Origin: Alteromonas sp. MMG017
Lineage (GTDB): Bacteria; Pseudomonadota; Gammaproteobacteria; Enterobacterales; Alteromonadaceae
Assembly (NCBI RefSeq): GCF_018100795.1
Contig: NZ_JAGJDY010000007.1
Span: 62,001-126,000, forward strand
Direction: 5' to 3'
DNA length: 64,000 nt
The notes beneath the pieces are model-generated. The model searched no databases and was not told the origin of the DNA. It saw only the letters and a list, made by a program, of their open reading frames with translations. A program made the position numbers and the translations under genes. The number at the start of each line of letters is the position of its first letter. Within the stretch, counting starts at the first letter, position 1. Below are positions 7,151-16,839 of this stretch, piece after piece.

Positions 7151-10100
7151 TTATTTAGCGCTCACGGTGAGTGTAGGCGACTCACCATTAGGGCCAGACA
7201 CTCTAAATTCGTAAAGCCCAGCATCAGTGACGTCAATAACAAGGTTGTTGTTGCTAAATGACAACACTTTTGGCAGATCCGGCGTTACAAGGTTAGATGC
7301 CGCATCATTAGGGTTACCCAAGTTAACCGTATTCCAATCTTCTGATGCCACTTTGAACTCTGCACTTCCTACGCTAAGTTCAATATCCACCGTGTATTCA
7401 CCCTCACCTTGGTAGGTAAATAGGTCGGTGGTTCCCCATCCGTTCATACCACCGCGTATGTAGACTTCTGTGTCACCGAAATAGGCCTCTTTATATACAC
7501 CTATGGTGGGATTGCTTTCGTCATTTACATCAAAAACAAACACATAACGGTCAGCGTCTTCAATAGTCAGAAGCAAGTTATCGTTTGTTCTCGCCAAGGC
7601 AGTTGTTTGACCAACATTCACATTTTTATCTGTATCATCAGCACTCAATGCGCCAAAATTGACCGTATCCCAATCCTCAGAAGCGACTTTGAATTCATAA
7701 CTACCTGGTTCTATATCCATTGTCACCATATAGATACGCCCCCCTTGATAAACAAGTTCGTCATTCGTTCCCCAATCGTTTACTGCCCCTCTGATATACA
7801 CAGGTGTTCCAACATAGGGCTCTTCATTAACAATAGTGAGTACAGGGGACTCTGAATCCGAGGCGTTTATGGTAAACAGATACGTAGCACCAATAGAAGG
7901 TGTGAATGATAGATTGTTATTACTTCTTGCCAAAATTTTAGGCTCAATTTCTACAAGTGCACCATCATCACCTTCTGCGGCACCAAAATTAACCGTTTCC
8001 CAATCCTCTGAGGCAAACTTAAAGCCGTAAGTAGTGCTCGCTTCAAGAGTAACAGCAACTTCATAAATGCCATCACCTCTATAAATAAATGGATTATCAG
8101 TGGTCCAACCGTTCATATCGCCGCGAAGGTAAGGCGTAGTTTCACCATAAGGCACAACATCCGGGGCACCAGAAGTGGCGTACGCCGACAAACCATAACC
8201 TTGTGCGCCTGATTGCGGCTTCACAAATACGGCAATGGTCAGTGCTGGGACCGTGAATATACCATTCCCGTCTTCAGCTTCGTTAAACGTAGCCCCCCTT
8301 ACAGCTTCATCACTTGAGTTCATTTGCCGTGCATGTAATGAAAACCCGGTTGCGGTATTGATACTTATAGATTGCGTATCGTACCCCGTATTCACAAGTA
8401 CAACGATGGCATCATTTTGCATATCGAGATCGACACGTGGGCTTTCAGTATCATCCGTAACACCATCATCAATACTCATGGCTATTAAGCCTTTTTGCTG
8501 GTTTGAACCGATATTATGAAAGCCAATACGGTCAATGATGTCCTCTGCGGTAGTTAAACGAAATAGCGGGCTTTCCATACGAATGGCAAGCAACTCGTTA
8601 AATACATCCGACGCAAGCATAATATCGGTCATAGATGCTGCTCGTTCTGGGCTATAAATAAATTCACCCATTTCTTCCCAGCGAACTTCATTGTCTTGTG
8701 CTAACGGTAAACCCACATTCCAGTTATTGGTTTCATAGGTAAAATCAACGAAGTTGAACCAATCACCTGCATCATAGGTGTTTCTGTCCATAGACTTAGA
8801 GCGCAGTAAATCACCGCCCATTTGTAAGAATGGAATACCTTGAGACACCAGCGGGATACCGATAGCAACATTCTGTGCACGGACGCGCTCACTCAACGAA
8901 ATATCCATCGGCAAGGTGTAGTTCAGTTGATCCCATAAGGTTTCATTATCATGTTTAGACACATAATTAATAATGTCGGCGGGATCGAGTGCGTAGCCAC
9001 CTAAGTTGCTAGTATTGCTCGCTACGCCAGCAGACGTTTCAAGCACATAGTCTTGTAGTGTACCTACCATGCTCATTTTAACCTTGTCCTGATCACTTAG
9101 TAGCGCGTCAGAGTCAGGTGAAAAGATATTCCCTTGGCGAATCGCTTCACGAATTCTATCGTTGTACGTGCCTATTTGCGTACCGGCCATATTCAGCTGG
9201 TTCGCTTGCTCATAACCTCTGTCAATGCGCGTCCAGCCCTCACCGTAGAAGTAATTATCTTCATCCAAAGCTTGAACGCTGTTGCGTAATTTCAACATCG
9301 TCTCTTTAGAAGCTTGGCTCATAATGTCGAATCGAAAAGCGTCGTATTTGTAATGCTCTGCCCACATAAGTAGTGAATCTTGCATCAACTTTTCCATCAT
9401 TACGTTGCGCGGCTCAGTATCATCGCAGCAGGTTTCGCGAACAATAACTCCGGTGTCTGTTTCATAACGATGGAAATACCCAGGTACTACCTTGTCCAGC
9501 ACAGATTTCGCAAACACGCCAGAAGCATTGGTATGGTTGTATACCACATCTAAAGCAACGCGAAGTCCCATTTCATGCAGCGCTTGAATCATGGCTCGCA
9601 TTTCAACAATACGCTCTACACCTTCTGCGCTTGACGCATAGCTGCCTTCTGGGGCGTTAAAATGATGTGGATCGTAGCCCCAGTTGAAGCCATCAATAGC
9701 ACGCATATCGCTTGTGAGTTGCTGTGCTTTCGCCGCTTCGGCTAATGGGTCGTAACTGTTGTACACATCAATGAGTAGTGTGGCACTGTTCTCTTCCTCA
9801 CAAACTGCTGCGTCGGTATTAAGGCGACATAAGTCTGCAACCGTATCAAATAAACCAACCGTTTTAGTAGGGTCTTCGTCAATGGTGGCAATATCGTTCG
9901 CTGGCAGTATATGAAAGTAATTTAGCCCTGCTTCAACTAATTTTTGTAGGTGTAAAACGGGCGCCGTGTTTTGCTCAGTAAATGCTAAGTATTTACCACG
10001 ATTTGCTTCGCTTGTAGACATATCGCGAATACTGAAATCACGAACATGACCTTCGTAAATAACGGCATCCTCAGGGTTTTCTAACGTAGGAATATTCTGA

Positions 10101-11494
10101 GTATCCCACCCTTCTGGTTTTAAATCGTCATCTGCTAAGTTAACAAAGCGAGAGAAACGGCCATTGGTGCTAAGGCTTACCGAGTAAGGGTCAGTAACTT
10201 CAAGTACTTCTACTGCCCCTGTTTGCGGATGAAAAACCGTCACTTCATAGCGGTAAAGCTGTCTATCTAACGACATGTCTCCTTCAAATTGCCAAATGCC
10301 TGTAACGGAGTCGCGTGACATGGTGTGGCGATTTGCGAGGGTTTTATTATCGTTGTAAGTTAGCAAGTCTACATTTTGGGCCGTGGGAGCCCATACCGAC
10401 ACAGCAATTCCGGTATCAGTATAAACAGCGCCTAAAGTAGCCTCATTCGCATCTTCATCACCCGCGGTATAGATAGCATCAATTACTTTTGCATTTTGTA
10501 AGCCTGTTGCTGCTACCAGTATGCCATCACTGTCATACCCGCCCACTACGGCTTGGGTGGTCAGAACCGTTTTAGCATCCTCTAGGCTCCAGTCTCCCAC
10601 CCACGCCTGAAGACCCGCTAGGTTTTCTGCTTTAGCAGTTTGGCTCTCGTCTAACGTGGCAGGCATTAATGCTACTGACGTGCCGTTAATTCCACTTTCC
10701 AGTGAACTCTCTAAGTCAGCATTCGGTGAATAGTGAAGCTTCACCGTAGATACGGTATCAGCCACATCCCACAATATCGTATTCGCATCTAACCAATGTG
10801 CGCCAAACCCTTCTATATCCACTGGCTGTGGCCCAAGTGACATAATTGGGTATTCAAATAAAGTAGGCTCTCCCGATAAGGTAAAGTTCATTCGCACGTA
10901 AGTAGCATCATCTTGAACTAGCGAAGCTTGGAAGTCAGAACCGCCTAGCTCTTTACCTGCATCGTCAGTGCCTAAGTGAATGATAAAATTGTGGCAATCA
11001 TCAAAATCATTTTTTAAATCTAAAACCCAATACGCACCATAATTAGGATCGATACCCGTATGTTGACGTCCATTGGCCCAATCAGTATCTGAATCGGCAT
11101 AAGCGTCACATTCATCGTTATTCCAAGTATGTAAACGCCAGCCTTCGTACACGGGGTCGTTTGTTGAATTATCAGCATCAACTGCCGCGCGGTTGTAGTA
11201 TAAAACCGCTTGATTGTCGGCGGGGAAAAATACCGGTAGTGGTAAGCTTGGATCGGCGCCAACTACACACGCATCATTAGTTTCATTTGGTACCGTAGGC
11301 GCGTCACATTGAATCGGTGGTGGGGCTACGCACGCTGTGCCGTCTTCATTCGGAACGTTTGGTACATTACAGGTAAGTAAATCGTTTGAGCCAGATTCAA
11401 CACCTGAACCCCCGCAACCTACTACAAAAAGTGCCGTTAAAATAAGTGCTGCAATACGCCACACCTTTAGCGTTGGTAGTGGTATTTTTAACAT
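7151..11494 (-). CDS. pulA: Pullulanase-type GH13 debranching enzyme, lipoprotein with three C-terminal repeats
   Basis: Hydrolyses alpha-1,6 branches of pullulan, starch or glycogen; predicted lipid-anchored through Cys27 (LFVVGC). I use ATG 11494 because TGGAG lies 7 bp upstream and the signal peptide begins there. A longer frame from ATG 11584, which overlaps the receptor stop as ATGA, adds 30 residues. Order: two short Cys/VPNE linkers; a pullulanase-associated (CBM41-like) region near 98-210; CBM48-like near 355-435; catalytic domain with NWGYDPHHF, DVVYNH near 651, FRFDIMSQ near 721, YGEGW near 750 and SKHDNET near 848. From about 1115 to the end are three repeats of about 100 residues, each with an RG.(M/V)N.W motif and a FK.ASEDW.TVN.G motif, probably starch-binding and SusE/SusF-like. 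It follows a TonB receptor immediately, so it is probably cotranscribed. Confidence 0.94.
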   Translation of the reverse strand: MLKIPLPTLKVWRIAALILTALFVVGCGGSGVESGSNDLLTCNVPNVPNEDGTACVAPPPIQCDAPTVPNETNDACVVGADPSLPLPVFFPADNQAVLYYNRAAVDADNSTNDPVYEGWRLHTWNNDECDAYADSDTDWANGRQHTGIDPNYGAYWVLDLKNDFDDCHNFIIHLGTDDAGKELGGSDFQASLVQDDATYVRMNFTLSGEPTLFEYPIMSLGPQPVDIEGFGAHWLDANTILWDVADTVSTVKLHYSPNADLESSLESGINGTSVALMPATLDESQTAKAENLAGLQAWVGDWSLEDAKTVLTTQAVVGGYDSDGILVAATGLQNAKVIDAIYTAGDEDANEATLGAVYTDTGIAVSVWAPTAQNVDLLTYNDNKTLANRHTMSRDSVTGIWQFEGDMSLDRQLYRYEVTVFHPQTGAVEVLEVTDPYSVSLSTNGRFSRFVNLADDDLKPEGWDTQNIPTLENPEDAVIYEGHVRDFSIRDMSTSEANRGKYLAFTEQNTAPVLHLQKLVEAGLNYFHILPANDIATIDEDPTKTVGLFDTVADLCRLNTDAAVCEEENSATLLIDVYNSYDPLAEAAKAQQLTSDMRAIDGFNWGYDPHHFNAPEGSYASSAEGVERIVEMRAMIQALHEMGLRVALDVVYNHTNASGVFAKSVLDKVVPGYFHRYETDTGVIVRETCCDDTEPRNVMMEKLMQDSLLMWAEHYKYDAFRFDIMSQASKETMLKLRNSVQALDEDNYFYGEGWTRIDRGYEQANQLNMAGTQIGTYNDRIREAIRQGNIFSPDSDALLSDQDKVKMSMVGTLQDYVLETSAGVASNTSNLGGYALDPADIINYVSKHDNETLWDQLNYTLPMDISLSERVRAQNVAIGIPLVSQGIPFLQMGGDLLRSKSMDRNTYDAGDWFNFVDFTYETNNWNVGLPLAQDNEVRWEEMGEFIYSPERAASMTDIMLASDVFNELLAIRMESPLFRLTTAEDIIDRIGFHNIGSNQQKGLIAMSIDDGVTDDTESPRVDLDMQNDAIVVLVNTGYDTQSISINTATGFSLHARQMNSSDEAVRGATFNEAEDGNGIFTVPALTIAVFVKPQSGAQGYGLSAYATSGAPDVVPYGETTPYLRGDMNGWTTDNPFIYRGDGIYEVAVTLEASTTYGFKFASEDWETVNFGAAEGDDGALVEIEPKILARSNNNLSFTPSIGATYLFTINASDSESPVLTIVNEEPYVGTPVYIRGAVNDWGTNDELVYQGGRIYMVTMDIEPGSYEFKVASEDWDTVNFGALSADDTDKNVNVGQTTALARTNDNLLLTIEDADRYVFVFDVNDESNPTIGVYKEAYFGDTEVYIRGGMNGWGTTDLFTYQGEGEYTVDIELSVGSAEFKVASEDWNTVNLGNPNDAASNLVTPDLPKVLSFSNNNLVIDVTDAGLYEFRVSGPNGESPTLTVSAK

Positions 11495-11580
11495 GGATAA
11501 CTCCAATTTTTTCTTTTTCATACACGCAGTATTGGCAGTTATTGCCATAGGATTAAGCTTTTGGGAGAGGGGTAAAATAC

Positions 11581-14500
11581 TCATAATTGGTATGTCATCC
11601 CTAAGTAATACTGTGTACCGAAAAACTGAATGGTGCCGGTTTGTTCAGAAGAGGTGAAATAACTTTTGGTAGGTTCGTCGGTAACGTTGTTTACTTGAAA
11701 CAATACACTCCAGTTATCGTTGATTTCGTACGATGCTTGGTAATCAACAACCAGTTCAGAATCAAAATTAACGGTTTGATCGTTAACTGCCACTTGTTCT
11801 GATACAAAGAAATCTCTGTAACGCCCAGACAAACGCGTTTCAAACCCTTCATATTCCCAAAACAAGGTTACCGTGGCGACATTTTCAGATAAGCCAGGCA
11901 AGCTATCCGAATACACCGAACTGCTCAGCGTACGTTGGATTTCACTTTCTGTGTATGAGTAACTAGCCGTTACCCCTAAACCAGACCAGAATCTTGGCAA
12001 CTTGCTATAAATTTCAGTGTAGGCAATTTCAACACCACGAATATAACCACCTTCAGCGTTATTTACTGCCGTGCTATAGCTGCCATTTTCGGTAGGAACC
12101 GTTACAAAAATAGGGTTACCATCGGCATCCCGAGACAACTCAGCCTCTTGCCCTACAAATTCAGGTTCAAGATAGACAGGGACTTGAACCGACTCGGGAA
12201 CCACAATGCCGTTGCCGCTGAAGTCATAAGGCTCTATGTTTATTTCTTCAATGAAGGATTCTATATCTTTGTAGAATGCCGCTAATACTAACGCTCCTTC
12301 GGTATCCTCAAAGTAGTACTCCCATGAAATATCATATTGGGTGGCATAAAAAGGCTCTAGGTAAGGGCTATTTGTTGCGTTCCCGTTTACCTTGGCGGTA
12401 GGTTGCGACAAGGTCACTTCTCCCGAGTCTCTATCTTGCACAGCAGTCACCGTTTCAACGGTGGTAGAAGCATTTGCCGCAAATCGATTAATCGGTGCAC
12501 GACCCATTACTTTCGCTGCTGCAACTCTGAGCTGCGTATTATCCGTAAGCGCAAAATTAAGGTTAATAGACGGCAAGACATCATCGTATTCATGGGTAAG
12601 CGTTGTGAAGCGGTAAAAATTGTTAATTAAGCCGGCATCATCGGTAATGTTTTGTGCGCCCGCAGTAGGATCACTTATCTCTATTGTGACGCCCGTTTCT
12701 GGATCGGTAATTAACGACGTAGCACGCTGGTATGTGGTAGAACTTTGTTTTGTTTTTACGTAACGAACACCCACGTTACCGGTAACTGCCATACCAGCTA
12801 TCTCAGTATTGAGGCCCGCCATCAAATAAGCGGAGTTTACGGTTTCAAAGACCTGCCCACTTTCTTGCATAGTCCAAGAAGTAGACGGGCCCGTACCTGG
12901 GCCATTAATCACACCAGCAGCCCCTGGTCCCCAGGTTTGAACGGGTTGAGGGTATCCGCTCGGAAACCATGCATTGAGCGCACTGGTTAAATCTACCGAC
13001 AAATAGCTTGGGAAATAGCTGAAATCGCCAGCCCAATCAACTCGCTCCACCATATCGTTAGTTAAACGTAGCGGAGGCTGACTTGCAGAAAACGCACTGT
13101 CGTTGCCGTATTCAAATACCGAACGATCGTTGCTGTACTCTCTATCGGAATAGCGATAACCAAACTCCAAGCCTGTCACGATAGGCATGTCGATAAAGTA
13201 TTGGAAATCGACCTTGTATGCATCAAGCTCATCTTTGTTCACAAAGGGGTAAATGCCGTATTTACTCACCATCACCCTATCGATATCGGAAAACGCATCT
13301 GCTTGATTAAAGGCTAAATCAGGAAGATTATTGCCATTCAGCAAATACGAAATTTGAACGTTCTCATCAAACACTGGGCTCACGGCGTTGGCATCTTCAC
13401 TGACTAACGACCATAGCAAGCCATTACGGAAATCACTTTTCGCGGTGGAACGTGACACATCAAATTGTACCGACAAGTCAGCACTAATTTCCCAATCTGC
13501 GTTAATACCGAAGTTTTCAACGCTATCGAAATCTTGGTTGTCATCGTTAACTAATTCAACCCGTGTAAAGCTAGTATCTGTGCGAGAAAAGGTGCCACCG
13601 ATAACACTATTGTTCACAATGACAGGGTTCGTGATGCCTGCCGTTATCCCACCTAATTTCACTCGATACCCACGGGCAAACTCTTCTGAATCGAACTTAG
13701 AAATAAACGCATCGGCTTTTAAGGTGAAATTTTCTAATGGAGCCCACTCTATTGCTGCGACATATCCGTCGCGAGTTTGCTCCCCGCCTTTATGCTGAAT
13801 TTCGAAGCCTTCCGAAATAAGCTCACATTCTGGACAGTCTGTGCCCACTCTGTCGTTGTCCCCCTCAATGCCATCGACGTCCACGGCTCCGTTGTACGCT
13901 AAGCCAACGAACTGGGTAGATACACTGGGTTGAAACAAACGTGCATAACCAAGAGATAAACCGACGGTATCGTCCATGAACTTACCTTGATAGGAAAAGC
14001 TCAATCGATGACCAAATTCACTGGCATCTGATATCTCACTGGCTCGGTCGTTATACATACCCCGCATGTTGGCACTAAATTTATGCTGCTCCTCCATGGC
14101 TAATGGGCTGGCTGTTTTAAGCTCTACCGTTCCCGCAATGCCCCCTTCAATCAGCGATGCTTTAGGCGATTTATACACACTGGCTTCGGTGATCAATTCT
14201 GAAGGGTACTGGTCAAACTCAATGGCTCGACTTCCACTCGTAGACACTTGCTCACGACCATTGAGTGTAGAAAACACAAAGTCACCCGCTAAACCACGAA
14301 TGTTTATTTCAGCCGCTTGGCCTCCAGTACGCACTGCAGATATACCCGGCAATCGTGTAAGAGCATCTGCCATAGATACATCAGGCAAACCGCCCAAATC
14401 ATCAGCAGAAATTTGTTCTGAAACTGTGTCAGAAAAGCGTTTTTGATTGAGTGATTGTATGAGGCTAGTACTAAACCCCCTAACCTCTATGCGTTCCAGC

Positions 14501-14676
14501 GTTTCCTCAGATATATCATCAGCAGCTGGTTGACCGCGCGATTGTTCAATTGAGGTTTCATTACTGACTTCATCAATAGTGTCTTCCGACGTTTGCTGTG
14601 CGTAAATTGGCAGGGAAAATGCCAACCCACTACTGACTAACGCCACCATGATAGGCTTAAGTTTGAATGTTCTCAT
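11581..14676 (-). CDS. TonB-dependent receptor, probable maltodextrin transporter 1
   Basis: Outer-membrane active transporter of the large carbohydrate-type TonB receptor family. I take ATG 14676 (MRTFKLK; AAGGA and GGGG upstream) rather than GTG 14724, since it begins a clean signal peptide ending in IYA-Q near residue 26. The plug starts with EVRGFSTSL, then DVSMADALTRLPGISAVR and the plug motif INIRGLAG, followed by LNGREQVS and EGGIAGTVELKT. The rest is beta-barrel with many aromatic and acidic strands, ending TYQL, which is not the usual terminal Phe. Operator C and a fitting promoter lie upstream and the pullulanase directly downstream, so uptake of large alpha-glucan oligosaccharides is the best inference. 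The ligand is not proven by sequence. Confidence 0.93.
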   Translation of the reverse strand: MRTFKLKPIMVALVSSGLAFSLPIYAQQTSEDTIDEVSNETSIEQSRGQPAADDISEETLERIEVRGFSTSLIQSLNQKRFSDTVSEQISADDLGGLPDVSMADALTRLPGISAVRTGGQAAEINIRGLAGDFVFSTLNGREQVSTSGSRAIEFDQYPSELITEASVYKSPKASLIEGGIAGTVELKTASPLAMEEQHKFSANMRGMYNDRASEISDASEFGHRLSFSYQGKFMDDTVGLSLGYARLFQPSVSTQFVGLAYNGAVDVDGIEGDNDRVGTDCPECELISEGFEIQHKGGEQTRDGYVAAIEWAPLENFTLKADAFISKFDSEEFARGYRVKLGGITAGITNPVIVNNSVIGGTFSRTDTSFTRVELVNDDNQDFDSVENFGINADWEISADLSVQFDVSRSTAKSDFRNGLLWSLVSEDANAVSPVFDENVQISYLLNGNNLPDLAFNQADAFSDIDRVMVSKYGIYPFVNKDELDAYKVDFQYFIDMPIVTGLEFGYRYSDREYSNDRSVFEYGNDSAFSASQPPLRLTNDMVERVDWAGDFSYFPSYLSVDLTSALNAWFPSGYPQPVQTWGPGAAGVINGPGTGPSTSWTMQESGQVFETVNSAYLMAGLNTEIAGMAVTGNVGVRYVKTKQSSTTYQRATSLITDPETGVTIEISDPTAGAQNITDDAGLINNFYRFTTLTHEYDDVLPSINLNFALTDNTQLRVAAAKVMGRAPINRFAANASTTVETVTAVQDRDSGEVTLSQPTAKVNGNATNSPYLEPFYATQYDISWEYYFEDTEGALVLAAFYKDIESFIEEINIEPYDFSGNGIVVPESVQVPVYLEPEFVGQEAELSRDADGNPIFVTVPTENGSYSTAVNNAEGGYIRGVEIAYTEIYSKLPRFWSGLGVTASYSYTESEIQRTLSSSVYSDSLPGLSENVATVTLFWEYEGFETRLSGRYRDFFVSEQVAVNDQTVNFDSELVVDYQASYEINDNWSVLFQVNNVTDEPTKSYFTSSEQTGTIQFFGTQYYLGMTYQL

Positions 14677-14754
14677 TGGTGCCCCGTTCCTTGTTTTTTT
14701 ATCAACGGTTCGGGAATACCACACCCAAACTCGTCACTTATGGTTCTGCCATAA

Positions 14755-14784
14755 ATAGTATCGGGTTGTATAAAAAGAGAGCAA
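14755..14784 (-). promoter_or_regulatory. Putative promoter of TonB receptor 1
   Basis: Minus-strand -35 TTGCTC (14779-14784), 18-bp spacer and -10 TACTAT (14755-14760). Operator C lies 5 bp upstream of the -35, the same geometry as at operators A and D. Confidence 0.5.
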
Positions 14785-14789
14785 CACCA

Positions 14790-14803
14790 TGCATACGTAT
14801 TCA
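14790..14803. promoter_or_regulatory. Putative maltose-regulon operator C (TGCATACGTATTCA)
   Basis: Exact match to operators A and D. It lies about 115-130 bp upstream of the chosen start of TonB receptor 1 and pulA, consistent with control of that two-gene unit. Confidence 0.78.
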
Positions 14804-15185
14804 TTCACATTTAAGTAACATTAAATAAACATATGAAAAGAAAGAATTACTTTGAAAGCTTTTAAGAGTAACGTTGAGCGGTAAGTGATTGCGTTGCCAA
14901 TTAAAGAAAAATTAACTATGAATGCCGTCCGAGATATTCTGAAGTTGAGTTTCAGTCCTTGAGTGCGAGGTTGTAATGTCTAAAATTTAACGCGAGACCT
15001 TGAACAAAGCGCTAAAGCGCAGGTGTGGCCCCCTCGCCCACACCAGTAATTCCTATCTCGGAAGATTATACGAGCGTCACCTTGATCTTGTTTGACGACC
15101 ATTTATTCGTGAAATAATTGGCTGCAATTTAAGTAGCGGTTTCATCGTCTGTAATAATTTGCATAGGTTAAATCATAAGAACCTA
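14804..15185. other. Intergenic stretch with hairpins, no supported gene
   Basis: About 380 bp between operator C and the end of the halogenase-like gene. It contains GGTGTGG/CCACACC (15022-15028 with 15038-15044) and a small GCGC-TTTA-GCGC hairpin followed on the minus strand by TTTGTT. Either could end the halogenase transcript, but neither has a strong T-run. Confidence 0.5.
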
Positions 15186-16676
15186 CTAACCACAAAACTG
15201 CTTTAAGAAATCATCATGGCTAGCAATTTTGCCAATAGGCTCATTTTTTATGCGTTTAATATTTTGCATTAATTCTAGAAGTTTTTGTTCAGACAATGCA
15301 TTGGCTAGCGGGTGGAAATCGTTCTGCGTTATACCCTGTCCGTTAAGCACTTGTAGCCAAGAACTCTCAAGGAACAAGTCATTTTGCTCTCTGAACAAGT
15401 TACCAGACTCCCTAAACAACTCTATTTTATGCGTCAGACTATCTGGTACATCCATCTCCCGAAGGTCTTTCCAGAAATGTGAATCGGTTCTTTCATTAAC
15501 ATGATAGTGTAAGATAATGAAGTCTCTTATTTGCTCATACTCAAGCTGAGACTGTTTGTTGTACTCATCAATTTGATACTGTTTAAAGCCCTCGTGCGGG
15601 AACAAATGAATAAGTCTTACCACAGCAGACTGAATAAGATGAATACTGGTTGATTCTAACGGCTCTAAGAATCCGCTAGAAAGGCCGATTGCAACAACGT
15701 TCTTGTTCCACTGCTTACGCCTTCTGCCGGTTTTAAAACGAATAAAGTTAGGGTCTGCCAATGGTTTTGTATCAAGATTATTCGACAATACATCTAGTGC
15801 TTGCTCATCCGTGTAATAGTTGCTGCTATACACCAAACCGTTACCGTTACGATGCTGCAATGGAATACGCCATTGCCACCCAGCAGAATGAGCAATAGAA
15901 CGTGTATAAGGAAGCGTATGTTGGTGACGCTCTGAGGGCATAGCTACGGCGCGATCGCATGGTAGCCAATGCGACCAATCTTCATACCCTGTATTTAAGG
16001 TCTGCTGAGTGAGCAGCCCTTTAAAGCCAGAACAGTCAATAAACAAGTCGCCTTCAATATGCTCGCCGTTTTTCAATATTACGCCGGTAATAAAGCCGCT
16101 ATCCTTGTCCTGTTTGACCTCGGTAATAATACCTTCTTGGCGCGTTACCCCCATTGTTTCACACTTTTTACGTAGAAAGCGCGCATACAATGACGCATCG
16201 AAATGATATGCGTAAGGCATTTCTATAACTGGGTCGGGCGATTTTATATGGGCAAATTTACCGGCTTTACAAGCAAGGTAATTTAGATCGTAATCCCACA
16301 ATGAGTCAGTTAAACCCATTTTTTGGGCGCGTTTAAAGTAGTGGTGAAAATGACAAAAAGCATAGCTTTTTCCTGCCGCGCCAAACGTGTGAAAGTAGCT
16401 CTCACCTTGCACCCGCCAGTTTTCAAACTTTATTGCCAACTTCATGGTAGCGTTGGTTTCGCGTAAGAACTCTTTTTCGTCGATACCCAATACGTTATTA
16501 AGGGTAATAATAGGCGGAATGGTTGCTTCGCCAACGCCAACTGTGCCAATCTCTTCAGACTCAATAAGCGTTACATTTACGCCTTTGCCGATAAGCCGTT
16601 TGATTACTGCAGCCGATATCCAACCCGCAGTTCCACCGCCAACAATAACTACATTTTTAACCGTTTGATTCATCAT
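15186..16676 (-). CDS. Tryptophan-halogenase-like flavin-dependent protein
   Basis: FAD-dependent halogenase family (PrnA/RebH-like). It begins with a dinucleotide-binding fold, IVGGGTAGW near residues 10-18 from the chosen ATG 16676, followed by VGVGEATIPP. The family marker WxWxIP is present as WQWRIP near residue 267, and a KLAIKFENW segment precedes the active-site region. These enzymes need a separate flavin reductase, and none is visible here. Length of 496 residues is typical. It is flanked by two TonB receptors. Homologues beside carbohydrate TonB receptors are known in Caulobacter- and Xanthomonas-like loci, but their substrate is unclear. A terminator between it and the upstream receptor suggests separate or readthrough expression. 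A longer start at 16715 is possible. Confidence 0.9.
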   Translation of the reverse strand: MMNQTVKNVVIVGGGTAGWISAAVIKRLIGKGVNVTLIESEEIGTVGVGEATIPPIITLNNVLGIDEKEFLRETNATMKLAIKFENWRVQGESYFHTFGAAGKSYAFCHFHHYFKRAQKMGLTDSLWDYDLNYLACKAGKFAHIKSPDPVIEMPYAYHFDASLYARFLRKKCETMGVTRQEGIITEVKQDKDSGFITGVILKNGEHIEGDLFIDCSGFKGLLTQQTLNTGYEDWSHWLPCDRAVAMPSERHQHTLPYTRSIAHSAGWQWRIPLQHRNGNGLVYSSNYYTDEQALDVLSNNLDTKPLADPNFIRFKTGRRRKQWNKNVVAIGLSSGFLEPLESTSIHLIQSAVVRLIHLFPHEGFKQYQIDEYNKQSQLEYEQIRDFIILHYHVNERTDSHFWKDLREMDVPDSLTHKIELFRESGNLFREQNDLFLESSWLQVLNGQGITQNDFHPLANALSEQKLLELMQNIKRIKNEPIGKIASHDDFLKQFCG

Positions 16677-16752
16677 ATATTCGCCGTCACCACATTTCGT
16701 TTTGGCACACCTCAATTACCACCTCATATCATGGCATTAACTGGTATACAAC

Positions 16753-16789
16753 AAAAAGCCCCAACACATTACGTAAATTGGGGCTTTTT
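16753..16789 (-). terminator. Rho-independent terminator after TonB receptor 2
   Basis: Stem AAAAAGCCCCAA/TTGGGGCTTTTT (16753-16764 with 16778-16789). On the minus strand a T-run ends the receptor message 50 bp past its stop and about 75 bp before the halogenase-like start. Confidence 0.85.
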
Positions 16790-16839
16790 AATCTTACTAC
16801 ATTTAACACTCACATTATTGTGGTGCTCGTTTGTGACAC

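Noticed and set aside
9118..9309. Antisense short frames within the pullulanase and receptors
   Set aside because: They lie wholly opposite strongly supported genes, lack ribosome sites and have no recognisable motifs.
15186..16676. Halogenase-like gene as part of an antibiotic cluster
   Set aside because: No NRPS, PKS, tailoring or flavin reductase genes are nearby; the context is sugar uptake.
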